Shown: positions 35,174-45,069, numbered from the stretch's first letter. The stretch: DNA of 64,000 nt from Silvimonas soli (GCF_030035605.1 NZ_CP106736.1:1116001-1180000), one strand, 5' to 3'. The notes: generated by a model from the letters alone, not told the origin. A program made the numbers and translations.

Positions 35174-36324
35174 AGCCGACCTCCAGTCAACACCGCCAGC
35201 GTGCGCGGTAGCACAATGCGTAAGGCGCTCCAGACCAGCAGGCACACGCCAATGACCAGCAACGGGATTACAAAATACAAAACCAGAGCGCCGGTCGCGT
35301 CGGGCCGGACCACGTAGTAAATCAGTTTGCGCATGCCCATCATCAGCGGTTCATGCGCGGCAAACACAAAGAAGCTGGCGGAAGCGGCCCACAACAACCC
35401 GCGATGCAATGTGGGGCGCGATGGCACCATACCCGCCAGCCAGTACGCAGAGATCAAGCCGCTCAAGATCATGATCTGGTGCGGCGCAGCGCCAAATCCC
35501 CATTCGTAGACGGCATTCAACGTCGATAGGGCGGCCAGCAATAGCGTCAAGACGGCGGCCCATGGGCCTACGCGATCCAGCGCGCTCAAGTCCAGACGAT
35601 GAAACGCGATATAGGCGCCCGCCATGAAAAACAGGGGCGGCTCATCAAATGGCGGAATACCAGGTAACACCTGCAAAAACCATGCCGCCAGCATCAAAAC
35701 CATCACCACATGACTCGCCGCCCGTAGCAACCAGTAGGCGGGCAAGGCCAGCAGCACCAGCACCATCAAGTCACGGATAAACCAGAACTGATAGGCGGCG
35801 GGATAACGGCGCCAGCCAACAAATTGATCAAGCCAGTCCAGTGCACCAAACTGGGACACCGGCACGTTCTGGCCCGAAACAAATGAACTGGCGGCGGGCA
35901 GGCTTTGCAATGCGGCATAGAGCCCGATCACCAGCAGGTTCCACAGCAGATAGGGAATAAGCAGCGTGGGCACGCGCTTTTTCAGCCGCGAGCCATACTC
36001 AGCCAGCGTGCCGTGGAAGTTCCAGAAAAACAGATAGCCCGAGATCAGGAAGAAGCCCGGCACCGCCACGCGGCACAGCTCTTGCGAAAAGAACTCGCGC
36101 ACCATCCATGACTCGGGCGAGGAATACATATTGCCGATGCGGAACGAAGACATCCCCACCGTCGTAACGAAGCTGTGGATGTACACCACGGCGACGATCA
36201 GTGGAAACCGCAGCAAGGCAAAGCGCTGCGAGATTGCGGCTGGCATCGCCAGATCATGGCCGGACCGTAGATTGGCGGCGGCGCGCGCGGCCGCCCCCAT
36301 CACCTGGCTATCAGAAGCACTCAT
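35170..36324 (-). CDS. membrane acyltransferase (acyltransferase family 3)
   Basis: A 384-residue multi-spanning protein of the same superfamily as the gene at 33207-34271 but not a close copy. Motifs are LLRFPLIVAVVYIHSFV, with the His in the first helix, and VAVPGFFLISGYLFF. The start at 36324 has GAGG seven bases upstream; an in-frame start 14 codons earlier is unlikely. Two acyltransferases in one operon suggest two substitution sites on the polymer. Confidence 0.85.
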   Translation of the reverse strand: MSASDSQVMGAAARAAANLRSGHDLAMPAAISQRFALLRFPLIVAVVYIHSFVTTVGMSSFRIGNMYSSPESWMVREFFSQELCRVAVPGFFLISGYLFFWNFHGTLAEYGSRLKKRVPTLLIPYLLWNLLVIGLYAALQSLPAASSFVSGQNVPVSQFGALDWLDQFVGWRRYPAAYQFWFIRDLMVLVLLALPAYWLLRAASHVVMVLMLAAWFLQVLPGIPPFDEPPLFFMAGAYIAFHRLDLSALDRVGPWAAVLTLLLAALSTLNAVYEWGFGAAPHQIMILSGLISAYWLAGMVPSRPTLHRGLLWAASASFFVFAAHEPLMMGMRKLIYYVVRPDATGALVLYFVIPLLVIGVCLLVWSALRIVLPRTLAVLTGGRL

Positions 36325-36506
36325 AGGCACCTCTTCAGCACTGTCTGCACAAACGAAACCTGGCACGGTTTATTTAGTGCTTGCATGTTCAAGCATCTCC
36401 CGACATTGGCACTCAAATCTGGATGCCCCATTTACCGCGCCAGCCGTGGCGTTTTCGCTCTACGGGCAGGCTTTGGGGTCATGACACAACTGTTTTTATT
36501 AGCTAC

Positions 36507-37808
36507 TCAACCTTGCAAGCGCTGAGCAGCGCGAACGTCTCTTGTCCCACTTAAAGCGCGCGGGCCTGCGCCACCCCGCATGGCACGAGGCATGACTTTG
36601 GGTAATTTGTGAGCGGGCTCGGCCAGAGCCGCGCCACTGAATGCGGCGAGCACAACCATGAAGCAGCTCGTTGCCGTGAAGGTGTTGTCGGAATAAGAGT
36701 CCAGAAAGAACATGCCCACCGAAACGACAAACGCCAGGCGGTTGCCATTACGGGCGTCAAATGCCATGCGGGCGATCAAGCCGAGGAACACCAGCAGGAA
36801 CAGCGATGCGCCGATATAGCCGAGTTCAACGGCGAAACGCAGGAATTCGTTGTGGGCCGCGACAGTGCCGGTAAAGCGCGAGACATTTTCGGGAATCAGC
36901 AAACCGTGGTGACCAAAACCGACACCGGTCCACGGATATCTTTCCAGCGAGGCTTGCAGCGAGTTCCAGATCAGTTCACGTCCGCTGGTGCCGCCGTCTT
37001 CCATGCGTGTCACCAGTTGCTGGCCAAACAACGCCACAAAACCAGCCAGCAGCGAAGCCCCGTAAACCAGAATCGCCACACGCCACACGCCGGAACGCAG
37101 TCCGGTAAACAGAATGGCCGAAACCGCCACCAGCGCCGCCACCGAGGGCATACGCGTGGCGGTCAGAAAAGTGATGGCCAGATCCGCGGCGGTCAGCAAA
37201 ATAAACCGGCGATCCACCGTCGTGGTCAAAAAGGCCGAAGCAACGCTTCCGGCAAAGGCCGCAGCCGCCAGGAAGGCCGGAATCGTGTTGCCCTGCAGCC
37301 GCGTTACCCCGACGTAATCGTGCGTAAGCACGCGCGAGATACCGCCCAGATCGTAAAGCCCGCCCAGCACCACCATGCCCACTGGGACCAGCGCCAGCGT
37401 ATGTAAAATCAACAGGCGCTCACGTGGTGTAGGCCATGCGCAAAAGAACGCCAGCACTGCAAACATCGAGATTGCCGCCGATATAAACCGAAACCAGCCG
37501 AAGTCCGGGAACGGAGTAATCACCCCAAAAACCCAAGCCACGGCAAACATGCCTCCGACCAGGGCCAGATTGCGCCCATCCACCGGCTTGCTTCGCAAAT
37601 AAGCCAGCGAAGTCAGCAAAAACAAAGCTTTTTCCAGCGAGTTCAGGTTACCGAGCTGGAACAGCACACCGACATTGACGGTCATGAACCCGTTGGCCAG
37701 CAGCCACAAATTGCGAAAGCGTTTCCAGTCCCGCTCGGACTTGGGCCGCGCTTGTTCCTCGCGAAATGCCAGCGACGGCTGGGGCCGGGTCAGCTTGCTG
37801 ACGGTCAT
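36507..37808 (-). CDS. O-antigen ligase/Wzy-type polysaccharide polymerase
   Basis: A 433-residue protein with about ten membrane helices and the Wzy_C signature in the large periplasmic loop: SGRELIWNSLQASLERYPWTGVGFGHHG, then HNEFLRFAVELGYIG. Given the flippase in the same operon, a polymerase joining repeat units is the likely role. The ATG at 37808 overlaps the epsI stop (ATGA). The frame extends 58 codons further upstream, but that part is shadow of epsI. The C-terminal tail is basic. The 182-base gap behind it holds no gene. Confidence 0.85.
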   Translation of the reverse strand: MTVSKLTRPQPSLAFREEQARPKSERDWKRFRNLWLLANGFMTVNVGVLFQLGNLNSLEKALFLLTSLAYLRSKPVDGRNLALVGGMFAVAWVFGVITPFPDFGWFRFISAAISMFAVLAFFCAWPTPRERLLILHTLALVPVGMVVLGGLYDLGGISRVLTHDYVGVTRLQGNTIPAFLAAAAFAGSVASAFLTTTVDRRFILLTAADLAITFLTATRMPSVAALVAVSAILFTGLRSGVWRVAILVYGASLLAGFVALFGQQLVTRMEDGGTSGRELIWNSLQASLERYPWTGVGFGHHGLLIPENVSRFTGTVAAHNEFLRFAVELGYIGASLFLLVFLGLIARMAFDARNGNRLAFVVSVGMFFLDSYSDNTFTATSCFMVVLAAFSGAALAEPAHKLPKVMPRAMRGGAGPRALSGTRDVRAAQRLQG

Positions 37809-38500
37809 GACGCCTGCCCCAGCAGCATGCGTACGCCATCTGCGGTCAGAGACTGATCCAGCTTGCCGATAAACGAGTCCTGCATGGCATAGGCCCGGTC
37901 TACATCGGGGTCGATACTGGAGACGCGCACCAGCGCGCCATCGGGCACTTGCCCCCCCAGACCGTATTTGATCTGCAGCCACTTGCGCATCGGGGTTTCG
38001 TTGGCGACGCGATCACCCACCGTGATCCAGTAGCTGATTGGCTCGTTACGTTGCCCGGCCTGGGCAAAGACCCGCTTGATCGGCAACTCACCACGCGATT
38101 CCAGCACGGTGGCATTGCTGCGCCCAGACAATGCAAACCCCTGCGCGGCGTAGCAGATTTCCGGGTTATGCACGCGCAGCGAGTCGGTTTGCTGACGCCC
38201 GTAGGCAATCGACAGCATCAGCATGTAACCCTGCGGATTCACATAAATGCGGGTCAGCGTTTGTGAGTAAAAACGTTCCAGCGCGGCCTGGACATCCGGC
38301 GAAATCACCGTGGCTTTGTCGTCCTTGACCATTTGCCACTCACCGATCCGGGCCGGAAACATGGTTTCCAGGTTCACGTTCTGGCGACTGTCGGCCATCA
38401 GGTGGCGTGGCGTGAGTGTCCACGCCAGCACCGGCCCGCTGACGATCAGCGCGGCAATCAACAAGGGCCGCCAGTGCGGTAGAGTCAAAGGACGAATCAT
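37805..38500 (-). CDS. epsI: EpsI, exosortase-associated protein
   Basis: A 231-residue protein with one N-terminal membrane anchor (residues 10-28) and a periplasmic domain containing HNPEICYAAQGFALSGRS, typical of the EpsI family that is nearly always next to, or fused with, exosortases. Its role is unknown, but it is thought to work with the exosortase or EPS assembly. It overlaps both neighbours by four bases. Confidence 0.9.
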   Translation of the reverse strand: MIRPLTLPHWRPLLIAALIVSGPVLAWTLTPRHLMADSRQNVNLETMFPARIGEWQMVKDDKATVISPDVQAALERFYSQTLTRIYVNPQGYMLMLSIAYGRQQTDSLRVHNPEICYAAQGFALSGRSNATVLESRGELPIKRVFAQAGQRNEPISYWITVGDRVANETPMRKWLQIKYGLGGQVPDGALVRVSSIDPDVDRAYAMQDSFIGKLDQSLTADGVRMLLGQAS

Positions 38501-39381
38501 CGTGCGACGCTCCGGGGATGTTGCAAACGTCCACCCAGGCGATTAAGCAATTCGCCCAGCCCACCCACCAGCACCAGCGCCACCACAAACACCGACAAAC
38601 CGGCTGCGGTATGCATGAAACCCTGTCCGGCCGCATCGCCCCAGTAATAGGTCAGCAGCACCAGCGCCATCACCCGCACCACGTTCGCAACAAAGGCAAT
38701 GGGCAGCAGCGACAACACAATAATGGCGCGTTGCCACCAGTGCGCTGGCTGCGTCAGATACACAAACAGAAAACCCAGCGCCGACAGGCTGAACATGGAA
38801 TTGAGACCGGAACACGCATCCGCCACCATCAACTGGTACTGACCGATATTCAGAATCACGCCATTGCGGGCGATCGGGTAGTTCATCGAATACAGCAAGG
38901 ATTCCGCGACGTGCGAGACCGACTCTTTCAGACCACTGGTAATGGCATCAACCAGCGGACTCGGCAGCGGCATGAGGTAAACCATGAAGAACAGCGGGAA
39001 CGCCATGATCTTGACGCCAGGCCAGCCTTTTTCCAGCAGCAGATAACCGGCAATTAGCGGGACAAACGCGCCGACTTCCAGAAAATAGATCCCTTGCGAG
39101 CGCCCCAAGGCATAGGCAAAGACGAACACGGCCAGGCACGCCCAGCCCGCGCGATTGGCTTGCGCTGGCAGCGCGGCCAGCTCGCCACGTTTGCGCCAGA
39201 ACAACCACACCAGCAGCATCAAAATGATCGGGCCATGCTCCTGGTCCGGATTGACCCAGAGCACTGTCGCCAATGTGTACAACGTGGGAATCATGGCCGC
39301 CAGCGCCGCCAGCGCGATCAAACGACGACCAGCCAGAAAACCAGGCAAAACAATCTGAGGAGTAACCGGGATGCGATCCAT
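38497..39381 (-). CDS. xrtB: exosortase B (EpsH)
   Basis: A 294-residue eight-helix membrane protease/transpeptidase that recognises PEP-CTERM tails. The proposed catalytic set is intact: Cys190 in VADACSGLNSMFSL, Arg236 in VANVVRVMAL and His257 in GFMHTAAGLSVF. The betaproteobacterial neighbours (EpsG before, EpsI behind) identify the B type. The PEP-CTERM protein at 23889-24452 is its evident substrate; others may lie elsewhere in the genome. Confidence 0.93.
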   Translation of the reverse strand: MDRIPVTPQIVLPGFLAGRRLIALAALAAMIPTLYTLATVLWVNPDQEHGPIILMLLVWLFWRKRGELAALPAQANRAGWACLAVFVFAYALGRSQGIYFLEVGAFVPLIAGYLLLEKGWPGVKIMAFPLFFMVYLMPLPSPLVDAITSGLKESVSHVAESLLYSMNYPIARNGVILNIGQYQLMVADACSGLNSMFSLSALGFLFVYLTQPAHWWQRAIIVLSLLPIAFVANVVRVMALVLLTYYWGDAAGQGFMHTAAGLSVFVVALVLVGGLGELLNRLGGRLQHPRSVAR

Positions 39382-39393
39382 ATGTGGGTGGCC

Positions 39394-40254
39394 TTAGTTG
39401 AGCATCACCACACCGAGCACGGTTGCCCCGGTCACCAGCAGTTCATCACGCAACTGCAACATCGCCTTGACCGACGATTTATGCCGCCGCGCCACCAGCA
39501 CGGCCGCGCCGGCCCGCGCTGCCAGCAACTGCACGTCAGCGCCTTCGCGTAATGGCGGGCTATCGATAATGATCACGTCGTTGCGCGGACGGGCTTCGAG
39601 CAACAAGCTGCGAAATGACTGACGGCAGAGCAACTCTTGTGGATTAGGCGGTACGGTGCCAGCCGTCAGCACTGACAAATCGCCCAGTTGCCCCAGACTC
39701 TGTACACATTCCGGGCCGGAACGTCCGGCCAGAATGTCGGCCAGACCGTGACCGGTGCCCAGCCGGAACAACTTTTGCAAGTGCGGGGTACGCAAGTTGG
39801 CGTCAATCAGCAATGTGCGTTCGCCCAACTGGGCAAACACCACGGCCAGATTGGCAGCCACCCAGCTAGAGGCCGAATCGTCATCCACGCTGGCGACCAC
39901 AAAGCAGCGCTCTGCCACGGCGTCTTCCCGCAGCACCAGCTGACTGCGCAGGTTGCGCAACTGCTCGACCTCTTTGGAGAACGGTTTGTACGCCGCCACC
40001 AATGAGGTGTCGTAGGCACCGTCACGGGCATCCAGCCACGAGTAGTCAAACTGGCGGGCCACGGCGCGGCGGATATCTTCATCCGTCACGTGCCCGAGTT
40101 TGATGGCAGCCTCACCGAAGCGCATGCCGGTTTCCTGCTGCACTTCGCTGATCTGGTCAATCTGAGCCTGGCTGATCTTGCCATCGCTCAACAATATCTG
40201 ACCAATACGCGCGGATTGATCGGCGGACTCGGCAATGACGATTTCGTTTTTCAT
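39394..40254 (-). CDS. epsG: EpsG, chain-length tyrosine-kinase homologue with a degenerate P-loop
   Basis: A 286-residue cytoplasmic protein. Residues 17-71 form a GspE/MshE N-terminal-like module (IGQILLSDGKISQAQID...MRFGEAAIKLGHVTDEDI). The rest is a BY-kinase-type domain with Walker A' LLIDANLRTP (Asp151) and Walker B VIIIDSPP (Asp231). The Walker A loop, normally Gly-rich with GK[ST], reads ASVDDDSASSW (121-131): the glycines and the lysine are gone. No C-terminal tyrosine cluster is seen. It overlaps epsF by four bases and should pair with it. Loss of ATPase activity is an inference. Confidence 0.85.
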   Translation of the reverse strand: MKNEIVIAESADQSARIGQILLSDGKISQAQIDQISEVQQETGMRFGEAAIKLGHVTDEDIRRAVARQFDYSWLDARDGAYDTSLVAAYKPFSKEVEQLRNLRSQLVLREDAVAERCFVVASVDDDSASSWVAANLAVVFAQLGERTLLIDANLRTPHLQKLFRLGTGHGLADILAGRSGPECVQSLGQLGDLSVLTAGTVPPNPQELLCRQSFRSLLLEARPRNDVIIIDSPPLREGADVQLLAARAGAAVLVARRHKSSVKAMLQLRDELLVTGATVLGVVMLN

Positions 40255-41639
40255 GATCCGGCTCCCGAATTGAGCGTCAACTTCGATTGCAGCAAGGCCA
40301 TCTTCCCGTGTTTGGGACTGATCGTGGCCAGCACCGGCAGATTCAGTAGCAGTTCAACATCGATCACAGAACGCAGGCGGCGGTTAGACAGTTCAACCAG
40401 CACGGCAATCACGGTTCCGAACAGCAAGCCCAGGATGAGACCCAATGGAATCAATACGTGTGCTTTCGGGAACGATGGTCCGAGCGGCTCAGGTGCTGAC
40501 TTCAGCACGCCAGGATTGCCACGCGTTACGCGAGATTCCATGGAGGTTTCAGTTTGCCGGCGCAACGCAGCGTCAAAGGCGTTCTGATCGCTTAGCACTT
40601 CCTGTTCCAGAATCTGCGACTGGGCGCGCAGCGTCTTCAGTTGCAAGACCTTGTCCCGCTGCATTTCCAGTTCGTGTTTCTGATCGGCAAAACGTGAACC
40701 GGCATTGCTGGCGGTACTGGACAAACCGGAGCTGTAGGTCGCCATAGCCTGATTCAGTTGCGAGCGAGCTTCCTGCAATTCGGCTTGGGCCTGTTGGTAG
40801 GCAGGGTTGTTGCTGCCCTCTTTGGCGGCCAGTTCCTTGAACTTGGACTCCAGCTGGGCCACTTGCGCTTTGAGGTTCTGGACCAGCGGGTTATTCAGTA
40901 CATCCGGCTGATTGGCACCGCCACGAGCACGGGAGTGTGCTTCCATCGATTGAGCCTGCGCCACCACCATCTGGGTAGACAGGTCATTCAAGCGCAGCGT
41001 TTCCACATCCAGGCGCTCGTCAGTCGCGATGATCCCGTTCTTTTGCTGGAAATCCGCCAGTTTTTGCTGGGCAGCAGCCAGGTTGGCCTGCAAGGATTTC
41101 AACTGCGTCTGAAAGAACGCGTTGTTCTGTTGCTGCCCGGTTGAGCGGATATCCGTCACCATGCTGACGTAGGCACTGGCAAAGGCATTGGCCAGTGTCG
41201 ACGAGAACTTCGGATCACCCGAGGTGTATTTGATGGTGATGATGTTGCTGTCACGCGCCACTTTGGCGTCGATATCCTGCAACAACTTGTCGGCCAGCCA
41301 GTCGTCCAGCGCCCCACGACCTTGCGTGGCGGCCACGAAGGCATCCTGCACATCCTTGTTCTCGTTCAGCTTGAGTGCATGGATGACCTTGATCGCCGTG
41401 TTATGGCTTTCAATGATTTTGGCCTGTGTGGACAAGTAGCCCGGCACGTTGGTGGAGGCATCAGGCAAGCCGCTGATCGGGTCAACCGAGCCCACGTCAA
41501 TGGTAAGGATGGCCTCGGCCGCATAGCGTGGCGGATAGAACATGACTACCGCCACCATGAGCAGCACCATGACCGTAGTCACCGCGAGCACAAGCCGTTT
41601 TCTGGCTTTAAGTATCTGGAAAAGTTGACCGGTGGTCAT
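40251..41639 (-). CDS. epsF: EpsF, Wzz/PCP-type chain-length determinant
   Basis: A 462-residue polysaccharide co-polymerase. The N-terminal helix (about 17-35) and the C-terminal helix (about 396-418) bracket a long periplasmic part with coiled-coil segments rich in Gln and Ala (about 170-360). A short cytoplasmic tail follows. It controls chain length and links the inner-membrane machinery to the EpsE pore. Its stop overlaps the start of epsG. Confidence 0.92.
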   Translation of the reverse strand: MTTGQLFQILKARKRLVLAVTTVMVLLMVAVVMFYPPRYAAEAILTIDVGSVDPISGLPDASTNVPGYLSTQAKIIESHNTAIKVIHALKLNENKDVQDAFVAATQGRGALDDWLADKLLQDIDAKVARDSNIITIKYTSGDPKFSSTLANAFASAYVSMVTDIRSTGQQQNNAFFQTQLKSLQANLAAAQQKLADFQQKNGIIATDERLDVETLRLNDLSTQMVVAQAQSMEAHSRARGGANQPDVLNNPLVQNLKAQVAQLESKFKELAAKEGSNNPAYQQAQAELQEARSQLNQAMATYSSGLSSTASNAGSRFADQKHELEMQRDKVLQLKTLRAQSQILEQEVLSDQNAFDAALRRQTETSMESRVTRGNPGVLKSAPEPLGPSFPKAHVLIPLGLILGLLFGTVIAVLVELSNRRLRSVIDVELLLNLPVLATISPKHGKMALLQSKLTLNSGAGS

Positions 41640-41662
41640 CGTAGGCTCCTTGATACAGGCAA

Positions 41663-42454
41663 TCAGAAGATGCTTTCAGGCACGAAAACAACATCGTTTT
41701 CCTGCAAGACATCGCCCGGCTTGGCATCGATTTTGGTTACAGTTCCGTCCGCTTTGGTGCGGGTCACCACCAGGCTGGAATGCGAGGCGCGCAAGGTATA
41801 GCCGCCAGCCAGCGACAAGGCCTGCATCACCGACATGTTCTGTTCCAGTCGGAAGCCACCCGCCCGATTCACGTCGCCGTAGACATAAACCATCGCCATG
41901 CGCGGTACGTACACTACGTCGCCGTTGCGCATATGAATCTGTTGCTGGGTCATGGCGTCGGCATTGGCCAGCAATTTGGGCAACAGGATTTCGGTGCGCT
42001 GGTTATCGCGCACCAGATACACTTTGTCGCCACCCGCTGCGGATACCCCGCCCGCCAGTGCCAGCAGATCAATGACGTTTACTGCTGAATCCAGCGGAAA
42101 GCGCCCTGGGTGATTGACTTCACCGATCACCGAAACCATCTGGCTGCGATATTGCGTTACCAGAATATTCACATTTGGTTTTTTGATGAAATCACCATCA
42201 ACCAGTTTTTTGGCAATCGCAGCTTCTGCTTCAGAAAATGTTTTACCTTTAACTGAAACCATCCCGATCATTGGATATGTAATGGTGCCTTCCTGGCTCA
42301 CCTGAATTTCTTTTTCCAGTTCCGGGTGGTCATATACCGAAATCTTCAGAATATCGCCTGTACCCAACCGATATTCCCCAGAAGGGTCGGCAGCGAATAC
42401 CGACATCGCTACAAAAAACAGTAATCCGGCGCAAAGTCTGATTATTTTCATCAT
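41663..42454 (-). CDS. epsE: EpsE, Wza-type polysaccharide export protein
   Basis: A 263-residue outer-membrane auxiliary protein. The signal peptide (residues 1-21, FFVAMSVFA) is followed by the Poly_export domain (YRLGTGDILKISVYDHPELEKEIQVS) and SLBB-type repeats (VSVIGEVNHPGRFPL, VYVYGDVNRAGGFRL). No lipobox Cys is seen, unlike classical Wza. It overlaps epsD by four bases and would form the export channel together with EpsF. Confidence 0.92.
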   Translation of the reverse strand: MMKIIRLCAGLLFFVAMSVFAADPSGEYRLGTGDILKISVYDHPELEKEIQVSQEGTITYPMIGMVSVKGKTFSEAEAAIAKKLVDGDFIKKPNVNILVTQYRSQMVSVIGEVNHPGRFPLDSAVNVIDLLALAGGVSAAGGDKVYLVRDNQRTEILLPKLLANADAMTQQQIHMRNGDVVYVPRMAMVYVYGDVNRAGGFRLEQNMSVMQALSLAGGYTLRASHSSLVVTRTKADGTVTKIDAKPGDVLQENDVVFVPESIF

Positions 42455-43356
42455 TTAAGCCTCATTCCAGATTTGACATGATCGTCACCTTCAGCGTCGT
42501 CTACTTTTTCTGCTATTGCCACAGCAGCAGGCGCTGAAGCGAATTGCTGTACGTATTCCACTTTTGCCGTCTTCTTCAACAACTCCATTTTGTCTTTTGC
42601 CAGCGAATCAGAGCGTTGTTTCTGGATATAAGCCTGAATCGACGGGGTTGCATCTTTCAGGGCAACTGGCGAAGGGTCAACCGAGTCGACATGCAACAAC
42701 ATGGCCTGGTCACCATGCACCATTGCCGCCGTATCACCGGGCTTAATCGCTGCCAGCTTGTCCAGCAATTGCAAAGGCACCTGTTCCGCCGGGGCACGTT
42801 GGGTTGATTCCTTGAAGGTCACTCCAGCTGTTTGCAACGCTGTGCGTACTTCCGGCACGCTATGTGCCTTGTCCAGCGCCTGGTTCAGCGTATCGTTCAG
42901 CGCAGCAGCCGGGATCAAGAAAGTCGAGAAGCCATATACCGCGTGCTTTTCAAAGAGGTTCGGATGGTCAGAGTAAAACTTCTGGACGTCGGCTGACGTG
43001 ATATCTGGCAGCTTGCCCACCTCAGTCGCCACTACGGCTTGCGCCAGGATCTGCCGCCGCGAGAACTCGATGCTGCTAAGCACGCGTGGATCACGATCGA
43101 GTTTGAGTTCAATGGCTTTTTGTACCAGCACATCCTGCATCACCAGGTTATCCAGCATGGCCTGCTTGGTTTTGTCATCTGCCACTTTTTGCGATGCGAG
43201 CAGATAGTTAAGCTGATTGACGGTGATTTCATCGCCATTCACTCTGGCCAATACCTGGCTTGGTGTTGCATTTGCCTTGGTTTCGTTTTTGCATCCAGCC
43301 AAAAGCATTAACGCCGCCATGGTCATCGCAATACTGACACCGATTCGCTGCTCCAT
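42451..43356 (-). CDS. epsD: EpsD, peptidyl-prolyl isomerase-like lipoprotein
   Basis: A 301-residue lipoprotein. The start at 43356 gives a signal peptide ending in the lipobox LLAGC, with GAGGTGAGGG upstream; a start 13 codons earlier would spoil the signal. A SurA/PpiC-like helical N-domain follows, with LARVNGDEITVNQLNYLLASQK and the segment KFYSDHPNLFEKHAVYGFS. The family is fixed in exosortase EPS operons and probably aids assembly of the outer-membrane export parts. Confidence 0.88.
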   Translation of the reverse strand: MEQRIGVSIAMTMAALMLLAGCKNETKANATPSQVLARVNGDEITVNQLNYLLASQKVADDKTKQAMLDNLVMQDVLVQKAIELKLDRDPRVLSSIEFSRRQILAQAVVATEVGKLPDITSADVQKFYSDHPNLFEKHAVYGFSTFLIPAAALNDTLNQALDKAHSVPEVRTALQTAGVTFKESTQRAPAEQVPLQLLDKLAAIKPGDTAAMVHGDQAMLLHVDSVDPSPVALKDATPSIQAYIQKQRSDSLAKDKMELLKKTAKVEYVQQFASAPAAVAIAEKVDDAEGDDHVKSGMRLK

Positions 43357-43384
43357 TTTTCCCTCACCTCTATTGAATGCCATT

Positions 43385-44911
43385 TCAATAGGCATTCTTA
43401 TCGCGGATAACCATCAAGACCGTAGCCAGGATGATCTTTATATCCAGCCAAAGAGACCAGTTACGCAGGTAATCCAGATCGTATTCGATCCGTTTCTGCA
43501 TTTTGTCCAGAGTTTCTGTTTCACCTCGATAGCCATTCACTTGCGCCCAACCGGTAATTCCCGGTTTGACCTTGTAGCGCATCATGTAGCCCTTGATCAG
43601 CTTGCGATACATTTCGTTATGCGCATTGGCATGTGGACGTGGACCAACAATGCTCATTTTTCCTTCAAGCACATTAATGAATTGCGGTAATTCGTCCAGC
43701 GAGGTACGACGTAAAAACGAACCAATAGGAGTAAGTCGTGGATCATTGCGGGTAGCTTGAGTAATCACTCCCGCATTTTCGTTATGCACTTTCATCGAGC
43801 GGAACTTGTACACCCGAATTTTTTCGCCATCTGCGCCATAACGTTGCTGGGTAAACAGCACCGGACCGGGCGAGGTAAGCTTCACCGCAACGGCCACCGC
43901 CAGCATGACCGGCCAGATCAACAACAAAATCAAAATAGCCAGCACCACATCAGAAATGCGCTTCACCAGACCACGCAAACCGAGGAACGGGCTTTCGCAC
44001 ACCGCCACCACTGGCATGCCGGCGGCAAGTTCAAAGCGCGCCTGAATCAGATCGAACACCGAAAAATCCAGCACAAAAAAGATAGACACCGTGCTGTCGT
44101 GCATTTCATCAAGCATCTGCATCACACGCGGTTGCTTGGTCATGGGCAAAGAGATGTACAACTCATGCACATCGTTGTCCCGCACAAAGTCGGGCAAGCG
44201 CTCCAGCCCGCCCAGCAGTTCTTCTTCTTTCACGCCATCGAGCCGATCCAGCCCGCGATCGTCAAAGAAGCCCAGGAACTTCATGTTCTGCAGCGCACTG
44301 GCTTGAATGCGCCGAGCCAGCGCCCGGCCCATTTTGTTGGCACCAATCACCACCACCTGGCGGGCATCAGTCGATTTGGCGCGGCCTTCGGTAAACAGGA
44401 AACCCACCCGGATCAGCCAGTGGGTAGCCACCAGGCACACCGGTGCCAACAACATCCACGCCAGCACAAAATTCTGGTCGTAGTACACCGCCCAATGGGT
44501 CGCCCAGCCGATCATGACCACCAGCGCGCAAATCAGCACCCAACCTGTAGCGAAGCGCGCCAGCCCCAATAGCGGCCGGGTATAACCTGGCACAAACAGG
44601 AAAGTACCCTCCAGGATTAACGCGGACAGCAAAAACGCTATGACCGCCAGCACCACAACGTAGCCATCCAGCGCCAGATCAAATGCCCGGGCCAGCGCCA
44701 GCAACGTTGCGACCACCATGACGGGATCGATCAGCAGCTTGAACAAGCTGGCGATCGGTGCCGCCTTGGAAAATTCGTCAAAGCGGTCGTTCAGCATTCC
44801 AACTGCAGGTACTTCTGTCTCGCGACTGGACAAGTGAACAACCGTCCCGCCAACAGGGCTGGCAGAGGCAATCTGTTCTGTGTTTTGCTTGCGAGTGATG
44901 AGTCTTTCCAT
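43385..44911 (-). CDS. undecaprenyl-phosphate sugar-phosphate transferase (WcaJ/GumD type)
   Basis: A 508-residue membrane enzyme that starts the repeat unit by moving a hexose-1-phosphate, usually glucose, onto undecaprenyl phosphate. Four N-terminal helices (about 55-175) and a Rossmann-like segment (VVVIGANKMGRALARRI) precede the catalytic bacterial-transferase domain. That domain has KRISDVVLAILILLLIWP, KFRSMKVHNENAG, RRTSLDELPQFINVLEGKMSIVGPRP and YRGETETLDKMQKRIEYDLDYLRNWS. It is the first gene of the epsD-E-F-G operon and has its own promoter region. Confidence 0.92.
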   Translation of the reverse strand: MERLITRKQNTEQIASASPVGGTVVHLSSRETEVPAVGMLNDRFDEFSKAAPIASLFKLLIDPVMVVATLLALARAFDLALDGYVVVLAVIAFLLSALILEGTFLFVPGYTRPLLGLARFATGWVLICALVVMIGWATHWAVYYDQNFVLAWMLLAPVCLVATHWLIRVGFLFTEGRAKSTDARQVVVIGANKMGRALARRIQASALQNMKFLGFFDDRGLDRLDGVKEEELLGGLERLPDFVRDNDVHELYISLPMTKQPRVMQMLDEMHDSTVSIFFVLDFSVFDLIQARFELAAGMPVVAVCESPFLGLRGLVKRISDVVLAILILLLIWPVMLAVAVAVKLTSPGPVLFTQQRYGADGEKIRVYKFRSMKVHNENAGVITQATRNDPRLTPIGSFLRRTSLDELPQFINVLEGKMSIVGPRPHANAHNEMYRKLIKGYMMRYKVKPGITGWAQVNGYRGETETLDKMQKRIEYDLDYLRNWSLWLDIKIILATVLMVIRDKNAY

Positions 44912-45007
44912 GGCGGCACCTCCATCTCAACACGTTTCAACCGGCATTCATTACTTACGCAACAAAAAAGTAATGTCAGCAAATGCTGATAGACCTTGAA
45001 TACTTCT

Positions 45008-45033
45008 GTGATTGGCGGTTGTCTGCCAATCAC
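45008..45033. promoter_or_regulatory. inverted repeat in the leader of the sugar-transferase gene
   Basis: GTGATTGGC and GCCAATCAC form a perfect 9-base inverted repeat around eight bases, about 100 bases before the gene start. It may be an RNA hairpin in the leader or an operator. Confidence 0.45.
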
Positions 45034-45069
45034 CTGCGCATCCATCGCTACGGCCAGTAAAACCGTCTC

